Origin: a virus
Reading direction: 5' to 3' (one strand)
Length of the DNA: 52,812 nucleotides
IMG/VR virus record: IMGVR_UViG_3300037070_000996
Location: 1-52,812 of that record
The notes under the pieces are model-generated. The model searched no databases, had not been told where the DNA came from, and saw only the letters and a program-made list of their open reading frames with translations. Both the position numbers and the translations under genes were made by a program. This document shows positions 23,678 to 32,833 of the stretch, one piece after another; position 1 is the stretch's first letter; each line of letters begins with the position of its first letter.

Positions 23678-24282
23678 TGTCTAGTGAAAGCTCAAGTGGT
23701 GCAGCCAGTGGTGCAGCTCAAGGCGCGGCAGCTGGCGCCGCTTTTGGTCCGTGGGGTGCCATCATCGGTGGAGTTATCGGAGGTATCGCTGGCGCTCTGT
23801 CCGGTAAGAAAGCTAAGGAAGCCAAGAAGTACGCTGCACTGGCTCGTGGCGTCCGCCGGGAGCAGCAGACTATGCAGCTAGCAGTAGCTCGTAGGGATGT
23901 CGTGCGGCAGCAACGCATGGCGGTCGCACAGGCAATTGCGGCGGGTACAGCTGACGCTGGCGTTGAGTCCAGCGCCATTAAGGGGGCCACATCTAGTTCG
24001 CAGACGCAGGGACAGAGCGCCATCAACTACTTCGACACACAGGTATCCAAGGACAATCTGTTTCAAATATACGCAGCTAAGTCCGGGAAAGCTGCCCAGA
24101 GTTCTCAAGAAATAATGTCATTCATAGGTGCAGCAGGTGGCCTAGCTCAGGCTGGTGGTGATCTGTACGGCATGTCCCAAACACCAAAAGCGGAGACCTC
24201 CCCTTACACTTCTTTCAACCGACCCGTCTCTCAGGTCAAAACATATCCCTATGTAGAGTCCGACGTTAAGGTACTCGATTAA
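23677..24282 (+). CDS. Internal virion protein, small (gp14-like)
   Basis: 201 aa. The N-terminal 50 residues are a Gly/Ala-zipper hydrophobic stretch (GAASGAAQGAAAGAAFG, GAIIGGVIGGIAGAL), a membrane-inserting feature of ejection proteins. A long charged helix (KEAKKYAALARGVRREQQTMQ) and a Ser/Gln-rich part follow. It corresponds to gp14 of T7 by position between nozzle and the two large internal proteins, where it forms the outer-membrane end of the DNA ejection channel. Confidence 0.85.
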   Translation: MSSESSSGAASGAAQGAAAGAAFGPWGAIIGGVIGGIAGALSGKKAKEAKKYAALARGVRREQQTMQLAVARRDVVRQQRMAVAQAIAAGTADAGVESSAIKGATSSSQTQGQSAINYFDTQVSKDNLFQIYAAKSGKAAQSSQEIMSFIGAAGGLAQAGGDLYGMSQTPKAETSPYTSFNRPVSQVKTYPYVESDVKVLD

Positions 24283-27200
24283 ATGGCAAGCCGCCCCAAC
24301 GAAGAATTTGGACCAGAGTGGGACACTGCAAGCGTAGTAGACGCTGGCGTGACCGACGACCGTATGGTGACAAAAGCACAACCGTCATATCAGGCGGCGA
24401 GCTTAACCTCCACCGAAAGTACTGGCGCACGCAACTACCAAGCAGCTCTGGAAGATCAAAACACACAGGGAGTTAACTGGAATAGAGGTACTGGCTCGGA
24501 GTCCAGGGATCGGTACGCAGGTTCTGTTCTTGGCGCTGTAGCTGCCAACGCAGCTGGCTCCGACATATACGAGGCAGTTTCTAAAGGGATAGACGATATC
24601 TCCAGTTCCACTGATGCTGGCGTAGACATCTACACAACTGTCTCTCAGCAGACTGAAGAATCTGTTCGTCGTAACCTTGACAGCCTCAGTGGTGCCGCCA
24701 ATGGCGACGTAGCCACAATGACTGGCGTGTACGACGAGCTTAAGAAGTGGCGTCTGGATAAGGACAAGCCATGGGGCTTTGAGGCGTTCACTGTGCAGCA
24801 GCTGGACGGACTAGCTCAGTTGTACGCCAAGGACACTCCGATTGCAAAGGAGCGACTGTATCAGCGGTACGGTGGCTCAATGATCGCCGATGAGTACGAC
24901 AAGCACGGCAAGCTTGACACGATATGGGATTTTGCCAAGTTGTTCGTCATGCCAGGTACCACGCTTGCCATGGGCAACTTCACCGAACAGTTTGACCCCA
25001 AGCTTGTGGGTACGGCTGTCAACACACTGGATGAAGTAGTTGGGCGTATACCAAACCTCAGTATTGACGGTAAGGGTTTCGAAGCTTACAAGGCTACGCT
25101 GGATCAGTTCTGGAAGCTTCCGGTCGACAAACGACTGGTTACGCTGCCTATGCTCGACAAGCACATCAAGGATATCGCCGGATCTAACACATTCGTCTAC
25201 ATGAACATGATGACCCCCTTCGTAGAGAAGGAAGCCTACGACACGGTCAATATGGACTACTTGGTAGATACAGCGACGTTCCTGGGATTGATTCCAGGTA
25301 AGCCAATCTACAAGATGATGACGTTCGCCAACAAAGCGCGAATGGCGAGACGACCTATCCAGATTCTCAAGGAGACTGGTAACGCTACAAAGGCTGCTGA
25401 CCTTATCAACGCTGCTCTGGCTGACAGAGATGCGAACAGGGCTCGTAAGGTTACGGGTATGGACAGGTCAGATCTGGCTGCATCTGTGCAACCGTTTGAT
25501 CTTACCACAACGGTAGCCAATCAGGTAACCGGTGTGGCTCAGGATGCCATAACTCGTCTTGGAGATGACATCCTCAAAGCTCAAGGCCGAGTGGACCAGG
25601 AGTTCGACAGAGCCCTAGATCCTAGCCAGACTCCGCGACGCATCATGTTCGATGAGACGGCAAAGTTGGCGCATCAGCAAGAGATGCTGAATCAGTACGC
25701 CTACCGTTCACCCTACCCTGCTTACGCCAAGATCGTTAACCGTACTGACGATGGTTTTGAGGTTGAGGTTGAGTACGGTAGTAAGAGTTCTGGTGTATAC
25801 GACAAAGAGCATCTAGAGCAAGCCAACAAGATGCATGAGCAGTCTATTGCAGACTTGCACGAGCGGGCCGCGCAGATCCGAGAGCAGATCCCTGGAGGTA
25901 TCGCTCGCAGTGACGCACAGTCTTTAAATGTTGCAAACATGGATCGCTACCGTGAAGCGGGGCTGCCTGTTAAGGACAGGACCAAGAAGAAGGTTGATAC
26001 ACGAACGTTAGAAGAACGTGCAGACGAGGAGTTCGGTGTAGATGACGAAGTGGTCTCTATCCAGAATCAACTGAGGGCAGTCAAGGAGCAGATCAAGAAG
26101 AACAACAAGATCATAGCCGACCTTGACAAGCCTCTTGTGACTCAACGTCATCCTGTTAAGTACACCTTCAAACAAACAGGCATAGTGGATGCAGAGGAGC
26201 TTCAGCGGGGTACGTTCCCTAAGATCGCCAGTCCTTCCCAGGTTGCAGATCAGATCATTCGTGGTCAGGTCGATAACGCCACTCTCGCAGAGTTCACAGA
26301 AGCCAAACTCAACTCTTCGTTCCTGCACGCACAGCGGGACCTGGTTAAGGGTACCGGCCACGCTGAACGAGAGGCCGTGGACAAGCTACTTCTGCACGGC
26401 GACGAGATGGGTCGTGAAACCTTTCGAGTCGATGAGCTGATCGACGGTGTCGACACGAAGTGGGGTAAGGTTAAGCTTGACTCGGCTAAGTCGATTGCTC
26501 TGTACTATGGACAGCGCCGTATGTATCAGCGCCTGCACGAGATGAAGAACTATCTCAAGACTCGTGAGCTGGAAGTGGCCGGCTATCGCCAGTTGAGCGC
26601 TAAGGTGAAGAAGGCTGACGGTATGCCCGTCAAGCTGTACGCCAAGGAAACAATGGTGGACGAGCTAGGTAACCCTGTATCGAACAAGCGCGTCCCTAGT
26701 GGTGTTCAACGGATATACGATCACCAGACCGGCAAGGTTGTGGATGTTACCGATGAGATACACAAGCGTCTTGGCGGAGACTGGCAGGTCGTGCAATTCC
26801 GTCACGGCTACCGCTTTGAGGATGAGGTTGTCAACTTCGGTGTCATTAAACCCAACTCACACCTTAAGCCTATTACGGGGCAGGTCCTCGACTATCATCC
26901 TGGCTACGTCACCAAGCAACGACCCGGCGTATTCTACACAGCGACCAGAGAGTCGAGGATGCTTGTGGACGGTGTTAGTAAGCCTCGCTACTCCACAGTT
27001 CGATTCTTTCGAACGGAGCAGGAAGGACACGCCTGGAAAGCAGGGCTGTCTGCCGACGACCAGCAGTTGACTACCATTCTACCTGACAAACGCTACAAGC
27101 ACTCTGAGTACATGGAGCACGACGAAGAGTTTGATGCTCTCAACTTTGGCGGCATCTACACTGGTGAACGTACGGATCGTTCAATACTCATGGGCCTGGA

Positions 27201-29229
27201 TGGCGAGGACGCCCACCGAGTATCGTCGTACAAAGCACTCAGCCTGTACATGGGGCACGTGGCTAATAGGTACTCGACCAACGAACTAAAGATGAACATC
27301 ATTGGTAAGTTCCAGAACAGCTACGGTAAGTACCTGACTAACCCTAGCAACTGGAAGTCCGACCTAAAGAATGAGTTCTTCAATGACCTCAGTCTCAAGC
27401 GATCTATTGAGGCGCAGCGGGACTACATCAAAGACATCATTCGCCTTCCAGATCCTATGCAGGATTGGTGGAACCAGAAGATGAGAAACCTGGCGGAAGT
27501 TATGGAAGGTTCACGGCTCGGTGGGAAACCACGGGACTGGGTAATGCAGGCGGGTCTTCGTGACCCTACGGCAGCCCTTCGTACGGCTACGTTCCACTTG
27601 TATCTCGGCATGTACAATATGTCCCAGTTCCTCGTGCAAGGATTGGGCATGACGGTCGCTGCGAGTGCGTACCCGACCAAAGCCGCCAAGCTGATCCCTA
27701 AGAATTTCGCACTACGAGCTATGTGGCACGAACGGGGCAACCCTGGTGCTGTCTCTAAAATATTGGAAGGTATCGGTGTTGACGCAGATGAACTTACAGA
27801 AATTGCTAAAGAGATTGATAGAATTGGACTCTTCGATAGTCTCAAAACCAGCGCAGATTACAACGCGGGAATTAACGGAATATCAGCAACTGGTGACGCA
27901 GTACGTCGAGTATTTGATGGGGCACTTATGCCAATGCGAGAAGGGGAGCAATTCGCAAGAGGCTACGGGTATCTCCTTGCAAGGGATCTCTTTCTAAAAG
28001 GCAAGAAGAACCACAAGCTGACAGAGAAGGAGATCGATCAGGTCGCCAGAGATTCTCTTAAGTTCACGTTAAACCTGAACAGGTCCAACAGAGCGTTCTG
28101 GCAGAATGGCGTGCTCAGTATTCCTACACAGTTCTTGCAGGTGACTACTAAGTTTTACGAGAACATGATTGCGGGCTCCTTTGACAGGTCGATTCGTTCT
28201 AAGGTATTCGGTGGTTCAACTACGAAAGGCTACGGCAATCGAGTTTGGACTGCTGGAGAGAAAGCCAAGATTATGCTTGGTCATCTCGCCATGTTCGGGA
28301 TGGCTGGCGTACCGTTTATGGATAGCGCTGTATCGAACTTTACAGAGCTGTACCGCTCAGCTACTAACGACCCTCGTGAGATGACGACCGATAGGTTGAA
28401 TATCTTTAATGGTACAGCTGGTGTGGATGACGCTACGTTCGCTCGTGCTGCTCGTGGCGGTCTTGTGCAGGTTATGGCGCACTTCATTACTGGGGCCGAC
28501 CCGGAGTTGACCAGTCGTCTCAGCATCCCGGCGGGTATCGAAGACACTGTTGAAATGTATCAGCATGGAGATAAGGATATGCTAGCCGCTCTTGGCGGTG
28601 CTATGGCTCCTGGGATGGGGCGAGTATTCGACAGTATCGTCGGACTCGGTCGTATCTTCAATTCCTCGTTCTCAGAAGGTATGTCTGACGAGGAACTGAA
28701 ACAAGTAATGCGAGAGTTGTCCGGTGTGTTCAGCTCAACCAGGAACCTGGATAAAGCGTACTGGTTCCATAAGCTAGGCGGGATGAGAAATAACAAAGGG
28801 CAGCTCATCGTTGAACTTGGCGACGAGGAGCTTAATTCAACACTACTGTGGCAGGCTGCTGGATTCAGTTCAGCCAAGGTAGGCTACATGTTCGATCTGC
28901 AGCACGGCGCCGCGGAGTTGAAGCGACGAAAGACCGAAGCTACAGCACTGATTAACGACACCATGGATCGTTACTTTGCTGCACCCAACTTGCTGCAATC
29001 AGAATCCAATCAGAGACATCTCAACAAGATTGTCGAGACTGTTCTTTCGGACTTAACTGAAGCAGAAAGAGTCGATGTTTTGAAGGGCGTTAAGACGCAT
29101 CTTGCTGATGACGATCAGAAGCTTCTAAAAGCAGTAACTGATTCTGTCAAAGCAACGGCGGAAGCTGGCGGACGTGGTACAGCCGGTTCACTTCTCAATC
29201 CGCTTCTCGTATCACCAGAGGTTAAATAA
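24283..29229 (+). CDS. Very large internal virion / ejection protein
   Basis: 1648 aa, the largest protein encoded. It is largely helical and charged, without signal peptide; a long helical part spans about 380-660. Late segments contain amphipathic hydrophobic helices (for example around residues 1090-1130 and 1330-1350: MYNMSQFLVQGLGMTVAAS, KIMLGHLAMFGMAGVPFM), suited to membrane insertion. I do not see a lytic transglycosylase motif. It takes the position of gp15/gp16 of T7-like phages and probably enters the cell during DNA ejection. Confidence 0.82.
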   Translation: MASRPNEEFGPEWDTASVVDAGVTDDRMVTKAQPSYQAASLTSTESTGARNYQAALEDQNTQGVNWNRGTGSESRDRYAGSVLGAVAANAAGSDIYEAVSKGIDDISSSTDAGVDIYTTVSQQTEESVRRNLDSLSGAANGDVATMTGVYDELKKWRLDKDKPWGFEAFTVQQLDGLAQLYAKDTPIAKERLYQRYGGSMIADEYDKHGKLDTIWDFAKLFVMPGTTLAMGNFTEQFDPKLVGTAVNTLDEVVGRIPNLSIDGKGFEAYKATLDQFWKLPVDKRLVTLPMLDKHIKDIAGSNTFVYMNMMTPFVEKEAYDTVNMDYLVDTATFLGLIPGKPIYKMMTFANKARMARRPIQILKETGNATKAADLINAALADRDANRARKVTGMDRSDLAASVQPFDLTTTVANQVTGVAQDAITRLGDDILKAQGRVDQEFDRALDPSQTPRRIMFDETAKLAHQQEMLNQYAYRSPYPAYAKIVNRTDDGFEVEVEYGSKSSGVYDKEHLEQANKMHEQSIADLHERAAQIREQIPGGIARSDAQSLNVANMDRYREAGLPVKDRTKKKVDTRTLEERADEEFGVDDEVVSIQNQLRAVKEQIKKNNKIIADLDKPLVTQRHPVKYTFKQTGIVDAEELQRGTFPKIASPSQVADQIIRGQVDNATLAEFTEAKLNSSFLHAQRDLVKGTGHAEREAVDKLLLHGDEMGRETFRVDELIDGVDTKWGKVKLDSAKSIALYYGQRRMYQRLHEMKNYLKTRELEVAGYRQLSAKVKKADGMPVKLYAKETMVDELGNPVSNKRVPSGVQRIYDHQTGKVVDVTDEIHKRLGGDWQVVQFRHGYRFEDEVVNFGVIKPNSHLKPITGQVLDYHPGYVTKQRPGVFYTATRESRMLVDGVSKPRYSTVRFFRTEQEGHAWKAGLSADDQQLTTILPDKRYKHSEYMEHDEEFDALNFGGIYTGERTDRSILMGLDGEDAHRVSSYKALSLYMGHVANRYSTNELKMNIIGKFQNSYGKYLTNPSNWKSDLKNEFFNDLSLKRSIEAQRDYIKDIIRLPDPMQDWWNQKMRNLAEVMEGSRLGGKPRDWVMQAGLRDPTAALRTATFHLYLGMYNMSQFLVQGLGMTVAASAYPTKAAKLIPKNFALRAMWHERGNPGAVSKILEGIGVDADELTEIAKEIDRIGLFDSLKTSADYNAGINGISATGDAVRRVFDGALMPMREGEQFARGYGYLLARDLFLKGKKNHKLTEKEIDQVARDSLKFTLNLNRSNRAFWQNGVLSIPTQFLQVTTKFYENMIAGSFDRSIRSKVFGGSTTKGYGNRVWTAGEKAKIMLGHLAMFGMAGVPFMDSAVSNFTELYRSATNDPREMTTDRLNIFNGTAGVDDATFARAARGGLVQVMAHFITGADPELTSRLSIPAGIEDTVEMYQHGDKDMLAALGGAMAPGMGRVFDSIVGLGRIFNSSFSEGMSDEELKQVMRELSGVFSSTRNLDKAYWFHKLGGMRNNKGQLIVELGDEELNSTLLWQAAGFSSAKVGYMFDLQHGAAELKRRKTEATALINDTMDRYFAAPNLLQSESNQRHLNKIVETVLSDLTEAERVDVLKGVKTHLADDDQKLLKAVTDSVKATAEAGGRGTAGSLLNPLLVSPEVK

Positions 29230-31100
29230 TGGCTGAGAAATTTGTAGGCGGAGTAGACACGCCCACCAACCTGCGATTTGAGGCTGATAAGTTTGTCGAC
29301 ACATCGAATCGTTGGGAGAGCGCGCCTAAGGATGCCGCAGCTCTAGCTGACGCTACCGGGACCCTGGCTCTTAATCAGGTGCAGACTCTGTTCACCGATG
29401 AAGCCAATAATCAGAAGGATTACTACACCAGTGCCAGAGCACTCAAGCAAGGTATGTTTGAGGCAGCTACCAGAGAAGATGACGACGCAGTAAACGAGTA
29501 CGGGCGCAAGCTGCAGGACTTGAAGGTTGCTGAGAAGCAAGGGCTCATCTCAGGAACTAACTCTCAGGTTCGTCAGGAGTCTCTGCTCAAGCAAACGATC
29601 AACCGATACCCGCACCGTGAAGAGAAGATACGGCAGATGTACAGCTCCACTAGAGCGAGAGCGGCAGCCGAGAAGGAGCAGTTCAAAGATCCTCAAGAGG
29701 AAGGTATTGATGCACTGATTCAGCGATCGTTCAGTGCTGGCCGCAATCCAGCGCAACAGCTGTCGTACGAGCGTGCTATCGAGAACTTCGATCTACAGAA
29801 GAAACAGTTCGATTCTCGGGTTATGCTCGGTCAGGACATCCAGCAAGACTTTGGCGCAATGGTAGACAAAGAGTTCACTACTGTGGCCTACGACGGCGTG
29901 ATGCAGTGGCTGGACGCTGCTGCCGGTATGTTCAAGACCAACCCCAAGATGACGATAGAAGAGGCGCAGGGCGGCTACGAGCAGGTCAAGGCGCAGATCC
30001 TTCTGAGCTACGACAAGAACGTCGCGCAGCTTCTCCGTCAGTCAGGCAACCCAGACGCTGTGCTTAACCGCGACTTCGTGATGTCGAAGCGTAAGCAAGT
30101 CGAAGACATGATGGACGGGGTTGGAAAGAAGATAAGTTCGATGGACGAACTGGAGAAGAAGAAGCGGATGATGGAGTGGGGTAAGCAGCTCGGATATGAG
30201 AAGCTTATGAAGTACGACCCGTTGATCGCCTGGATGGTCACTGCTAATCCAGAGAAGGGCGCAGCCCTTGCGTTTAACGATTGGGATAAAGCCCAGCAGG
30301 TTATACGTACTCAAGGTGTTGAAAAGTGGAACGTACTAATCAATCAAGCCCACGGCTCAGATAAATCTATCATGCAATTCCAGAGGGACATGATTACAGG
30401 CTGGGACGGTCAGTCCCAATCAACTTATTGGCAGAGTATTGCAGGTAATGGCACTCCGCCAGAATCGACAGGGTTCCCCATGGTAGATGCAACTAGAGTA
30501 GGTGCTGTAGTTAGCACCACGCTCAACAGCCCTAATGCTACACCAGAGATGAAGTCTAACGCAGCTCAAGCGTCGCTGAAGGCGGAGAGACAGTACTCGG
30601 AACCCGGAGAGTACCTAGGTCCCAGTTCTGTGAACTACAAGGACCCAGGTCTGCGTAAGGCGCTGAGAGAGGACAAGGAGTTCCAGAATCTCATGGACAC
30701 TGAGATTGAATCCAGTGCTGCTTCGATCCTCAACAAGATGTCCGGCAAGGAGGAGATGCAAGCTATCCAGTTTGCACCGCAGATGGAGAGAGAGGGGAGA
30801 GATCCGGAGAAGGCGTACCCAACTGGTGGGCCGTTTACTTCCGAGGTTGGCGTGAAGGAGAACGCCAGTGCGAATGCACGGATGGGGAGGACTATGGGTG
30901 CTACCAGTCAGTCCTGGGACTTAGCGAGTTCCAAACAGTACGTTGACGCTCTGAACAAGATGTACTGGATCAAGCGCACCATGTACGGTCCAGCGACAGC
31001 TGAGGACTGGGCAAGCACTGTCGTAAGCGAGGCTCAAGCCGCAGCTGACGAGATTATCAAAGCTGAAGAGACTGCTAAGAAGAAAGAGGTCAAGGGTTAA
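29229..31100 (+). CDS. Internal virion / ejection protein, second large one
   Basis: 623 aa, overlapping the previous stop (TAATG). Helical, rich in Gln, Lys, Glu and Met, with several coiled-coil-like stretches (VEDMMDGVGKKISSMDELEKKKRMMEW). No enzyme motif seen. Position after the giant internal protein and before lysis genes supports a gp15-type core protein. In T7 the order is gp14, gp15, gp16; here the larger one comes first. Confidence 0.75.
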   Translation: MAEKFVGGVDTPTNLRFEADKFVDTSNRWESAPKDAAALADATGTLALNQVQTLFTDEANNQKDYYTSARALKQGMFEAATREDDDAVNEYGRKLQDLKVAEKQGLISGTNSQVRQESLLKQTINRYPHREEKIRQMYSSTRARAAAEKEQFKDPQEEGIDALIQRSFSAGRNPAQQLSYERAIENFDLQKKQFDSRVMLGQDIQQDFGAMVDKEFTTVAYDGVMQWLDAAAGMFKTNPKMTIEEAQGGYEQVKAQILLSYDKNVAQLLRQSGNPDAVLNRDFVMSKRKQVEDMMDGVGKKISSMDELEKKKRMMEWGKQLGYEKLMKYDPLIAWMVTANPEKGAALAFNDWDKAQQVIRTQGVEKWNVLINQAHGSDKSIMQFQRDMITGWDGQSQSTYWQSIAGNGTPPESTGFPMVDATRVGAVVSTTLNSPNATPEMKSNAAQASLKAERQYSEPGEYLGPSSVNYKDPGLRKALREDKEFQNLMDTEIESSAASILNKMSGKEEMQAIQFAPQMEREGRDPEKAYPTGGPFTSEVGVKENASANARMGRTMGATSQSWDLASSKQYVDALNKMYWIKRTMYGPATAEDWASTVVSEAQAAADEIIKAEETAKKKEVKG

Positions 31101-31324
31101 TGGATACGCAAGAGACGAGACTGCGGCTAGTGGAGATTGAGACTGCTGTTCTTAGGAACAAAGTTGACTCACTCACCATGGCGCTAAATGCAAACACGGA
31201 AGCTATGGATAAATTGACAGAAGCTGTATCGAAAGGTAAAGGGGCTTGGGTCGCCTTTGCCGCAGTTGCTGGCGTCTTAGCCTTCATCATCAATCTGGTC
31301 GCAACCTTCTTCAACAAAGGTTAA
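31100..31324 (+). CDS. Small membrane protein, putative holin or lysis accessory
   Basis: 74 aa. Residues 1-45 form a charged coiled coil (TRLRLVEIETAVLRNKVDSLTM), followed by a single transmembrane helix (about 50-70, WVAFAAVAGVLAFIINLVATFF) and NKG. It is coupled to the previous gene (TAATG) and precedes the lysozyme gene, so a holin or haemolysin-XhlA-like role is plausible: coiled coil then one C-terminal helix matches that layout. Confidence 0.65.
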   Translation: MDTQETRLRLVEIETAVLRNKVDSLTMALNANTEAMDKLTEAVSKGKGAWVAFAAVAGVLAFIINLVATFFNKG

Positions 31325-31333
31325 CGAGTTAAC
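31320..31333. promoter_or_regulatory. GTTAAC-GA-GTTAAC palindrome (operator-like site 8) before the lysozyme gene
   Basis: A 14-bp site overlapping the stop codon of the membrane protein gene and ending 5 bp before the lysozyme ATG, followed by AAAT. It occupies the place of the lysozyme ribosome binding site and could delay lysozyme translation. Confidence 0.65.
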
Positions 31334-31338
31334 AAATC

Positions 31339-31764
31339 ATGAGACTTAGCAGGAAGGGCGTAGAACTAATCAAGACTTTCGAGATTTGTAGGCTCAAGGC
31401 TTATCGCTGTCCAGCAGGAGTCTGGACTATCGGGTTCGGGCATACAAAGGGAGTGTACCCCGGTCAAGTCATTGACCAGGATCTGGCTGACAAGTTTCTT
31501 GTAGACGATGTATGGGACTTCGAGGAGGTTGTCAATTTGCACGTTAAGGTTCCTTTAACACAAGGGCAATTCGATGCACTCGTATCATTGTCGTATAACA
31601 TTGGAGAGTCGGCATTTGAGACTTCGACGCTTCTGCGTATTCTCAATCGTGGGGATTACAATAGCGCTGCTCCTGAATTCAACCGATGGATTCATGCCGG
31701 GCGTGTGGCTCTTGCCGGCCTGGTTCGAAGGCGCGCTGCAGAGAAACAACGGTTCCTAGAGTAG
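31339..31764 (+). CDS. Endolysin, GH24 muramidase (lysozyme)
   Basis: 141 aa. A phage lysozyme fold with catalytic E15, C24 and T30 in the E-x8-C-x5-T arrangement (RCPAGVWTIGFGHT), the Glu/Cys/Thr triad known from P1 Lyz instead of the Glu/Asp/Thr of T4 lysozyme. It cleaves the glycan strands of peptidoglycan. There is no signal peptide or SAR helix at the N-terminus, so export must depend on a holin. The weak ribosome binding site is replaced by a GTTAAC palindrome. Confidence 0.93.
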   Translation: MRLSRKGVELIKTFEICRLKAYRCPAGVWTIGFGHTKGVYPGQVIDQDLADKFLVDDVWDFEEVVNLHVKVPLTQGQFDALVSLSYNIGESAFETSTLLRILNRGDYNSAAPEFNRWIHAGRVALAGLVRRRAAEKQRFLE

Positions 31765-31765
31765 T

Positions 31766-32158
31766 ATGAGCATCCTAAACGTAATAGGGAGCTTTGCAGC
31801 TCCCGTTGTTGAATACTTCAAACAGCGTGCTGAGTTAAAGAGTAAGGAGAGGATACGTAAGCTCGAACTCGATGATGCCCTTCATTCTAGGAAACTCACT
31901 CTTATAGCGGAAGGATTTCACGCAGACGCCGCCTGGGAGATTGAGCAGATTAAGAATAGTGGCTGGAAAGATGAATTTGTCCTCATCGTTCTTGCAATCC
32001 CACTCGTAGGTGTGTTTGTACCGCCCCTCGCTCCGTATATGCTCACAGGATTTAATATACTCCAGCAAACCCCCGACTGGTATCGCTGGCTTATAATGCT
32101 GATCTTCACTGCTATCTACGGCATTAGAATCTGGCGCAGGCAGCAGACTGACACTTGA
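31766..32158 (+). CDS. Membrane protein with two or three helices, putative holin/lysis protein
   Basis: 130 aa. A charged N-terminal helical half (FKQRAELKSKERIRKLELDDALHSRK) is followed by two clear hydrophobic helices (about 72-93 and 107-124) with a GFNILQQTPDWYRW link. The layout (WKDEF, then helix, PP, helix, basic tail) is seen in proteins next to lysozyme genes in other podoviruses and fits a 3TM-type holin or lysis regulator. It starts one base after the lysozyme stop. No separate spanin is recognised. Confidence 0.65.
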   Translation: MSILNVIGSFAAPVVEYFKQRAELKSKERIRKLELDDALHSRKLTLIAEGFHADAAWEIEQIKNSGWKDEFVLIVLAIPLVGVFVPPLAPYMLTGFNILQQTPDWYRWLIMLIFTAIYGIRIWRRQQTDT

Positions 32159-32226
32159 TAGGGCGTCAGTGTAGCCCGTGTAAGCTACAACGCAGAACGG
32201 GCAAGGCTCTCGGGTGCATAGGTGCA
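32159..32226. other. Convergence point of the two transcription units
   Basis: Rightward lysis genes and leftward replication genes end here. Inverted arms GCCCGT (32174-32179) and ACGGGC (32197-32202) could form a hairpin with an 17-nt loop, but no T-tract follows on either strand, so no canonical terminator is recognised. Confidence 0.4.
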
Positions 32227-32289
32227 TTAATCAAATACCTCGCAAAGAAACAGGATTCCAATAAGACCGATAAAAACTAAACCAACCAT
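32227..32289 (-). CDS. Possible 20-aa membrane peptide (tentative)
   Basis: The frame starts inside the end of the endonuclease I gene, with GGAGGAA 10 nt upstream, and encodes an almost wholly hydrophobic helix (VGLVFIGLIGILFLC) ending EVFD. It is the last frame of the leftward unit. It is too short to be sure of; the good ribosome binding site and clean hydrophobicity are the only support. Confidence 0.3.
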   Translation of the reverse strand: MVGLVFIGLIGILFLCEVFD

Positions 32290-32675
32290 AAAACTGGTAT
32301 TCCTCCGACAGCACTCATATAGTCATGGTCAGCAGCCCATGCCGTGTATCGAGTGCTTTTCTTTTTGTGTTGGATGAGTGCGTCCTGCTGAAAGACAAGT
32401 CGGATCTCGATGCCCGGATGTTGCTCTTTCATCAGTATCATCTTCTGCCGATCGGTAGGACTAAAGATACCCTTAGTCTCAATGAAGAATCCCTTCTCGA
32501 TTACAAAGAAGTCTGGTGTGTAGATGTGCTTCTGGACTACGTCCTTGGAGGTACACTGTTTACAGGAACCGGATCTGACTCTTTTGTAATAATCGAACTT
32601 GTAGTGTTCATACACCCACCCTTTGTCAGCGGCTTCTAGTTGTGCTGCTATCTTCTCTTCGAACTTAGATCTCAT
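32277..32675 (-). CDS. Endonuclease I (T7 gp3-like Holliday junction resolvase)
   Basis: 132 aa. The start RSKFEEKIAAQLEA, the YTPDFFV motif (catalytic Asp) with a following ETKG (Glu and Lys of the PD-ExK nuclease core) and the length agree with T7 endonuclease I (149 aa). It resolves branched DNA and helps degrade host DNA. Its ATG overlaps the stop of the small zinc protein (ATGA). Confidence 0.9.
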   Translation of the reverse strand: MRSKFEEKIAAQLEAADKGWVYEHYKFDYYKRVRSGSCKQCTSKDVVQKHIYTPDFFVIEKGFFIETKGIFSPTDRQKMILMKEQHPGIEIRLVFQQDALIQHKKKSTRYTAWAADHDYMSAVGGIPVLWLV

Positions 32676-32833
32676 GAATCGATTCCGTCAACCCACCAAG
32701 TGTACCCACAAGCCTCGCACTTGTATTGGTAATCCTCGAATGCTCCGTCAGAAGACTCCACCGTCCTTACCGTCAATTCTTTTGTATTGCATTTAATGCA
32801 GCGCCCATCACAGGGCACATACTCAACACTCAT
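32672..32833 (-). CDS. 53-aa zinc-ribbon protein
   Basis: Starts at ATG 32833, overlapping the stop of the metallophosphatase (TAATG), and ends TGA overlapping the endonuclease I start (ATGA). Cysteines CDGRCIKC (residues 8-15) and CEAC (about 39-42) suggest one zinc ribbon; the C-terminus GYTWWVDGIDS is aromatic. Tight coupling on both sides supports reality. Probably nucleic-acid binding, inferred. Confidence 0.7.
   Translation of the reverse strand: MSVEYVPCDGRCIKCNTKELTVRTVESSDGAFEDYQYKCEACGYTWWVDGIDS

Noticed and set aside
27095-27120. GAGTACATGGAG in the large internal protein gene, resembling the repeated control element
   Set aside because: It is only a partial match inside coding sequence and lacks the companion 12-mer, so it is probably chance.
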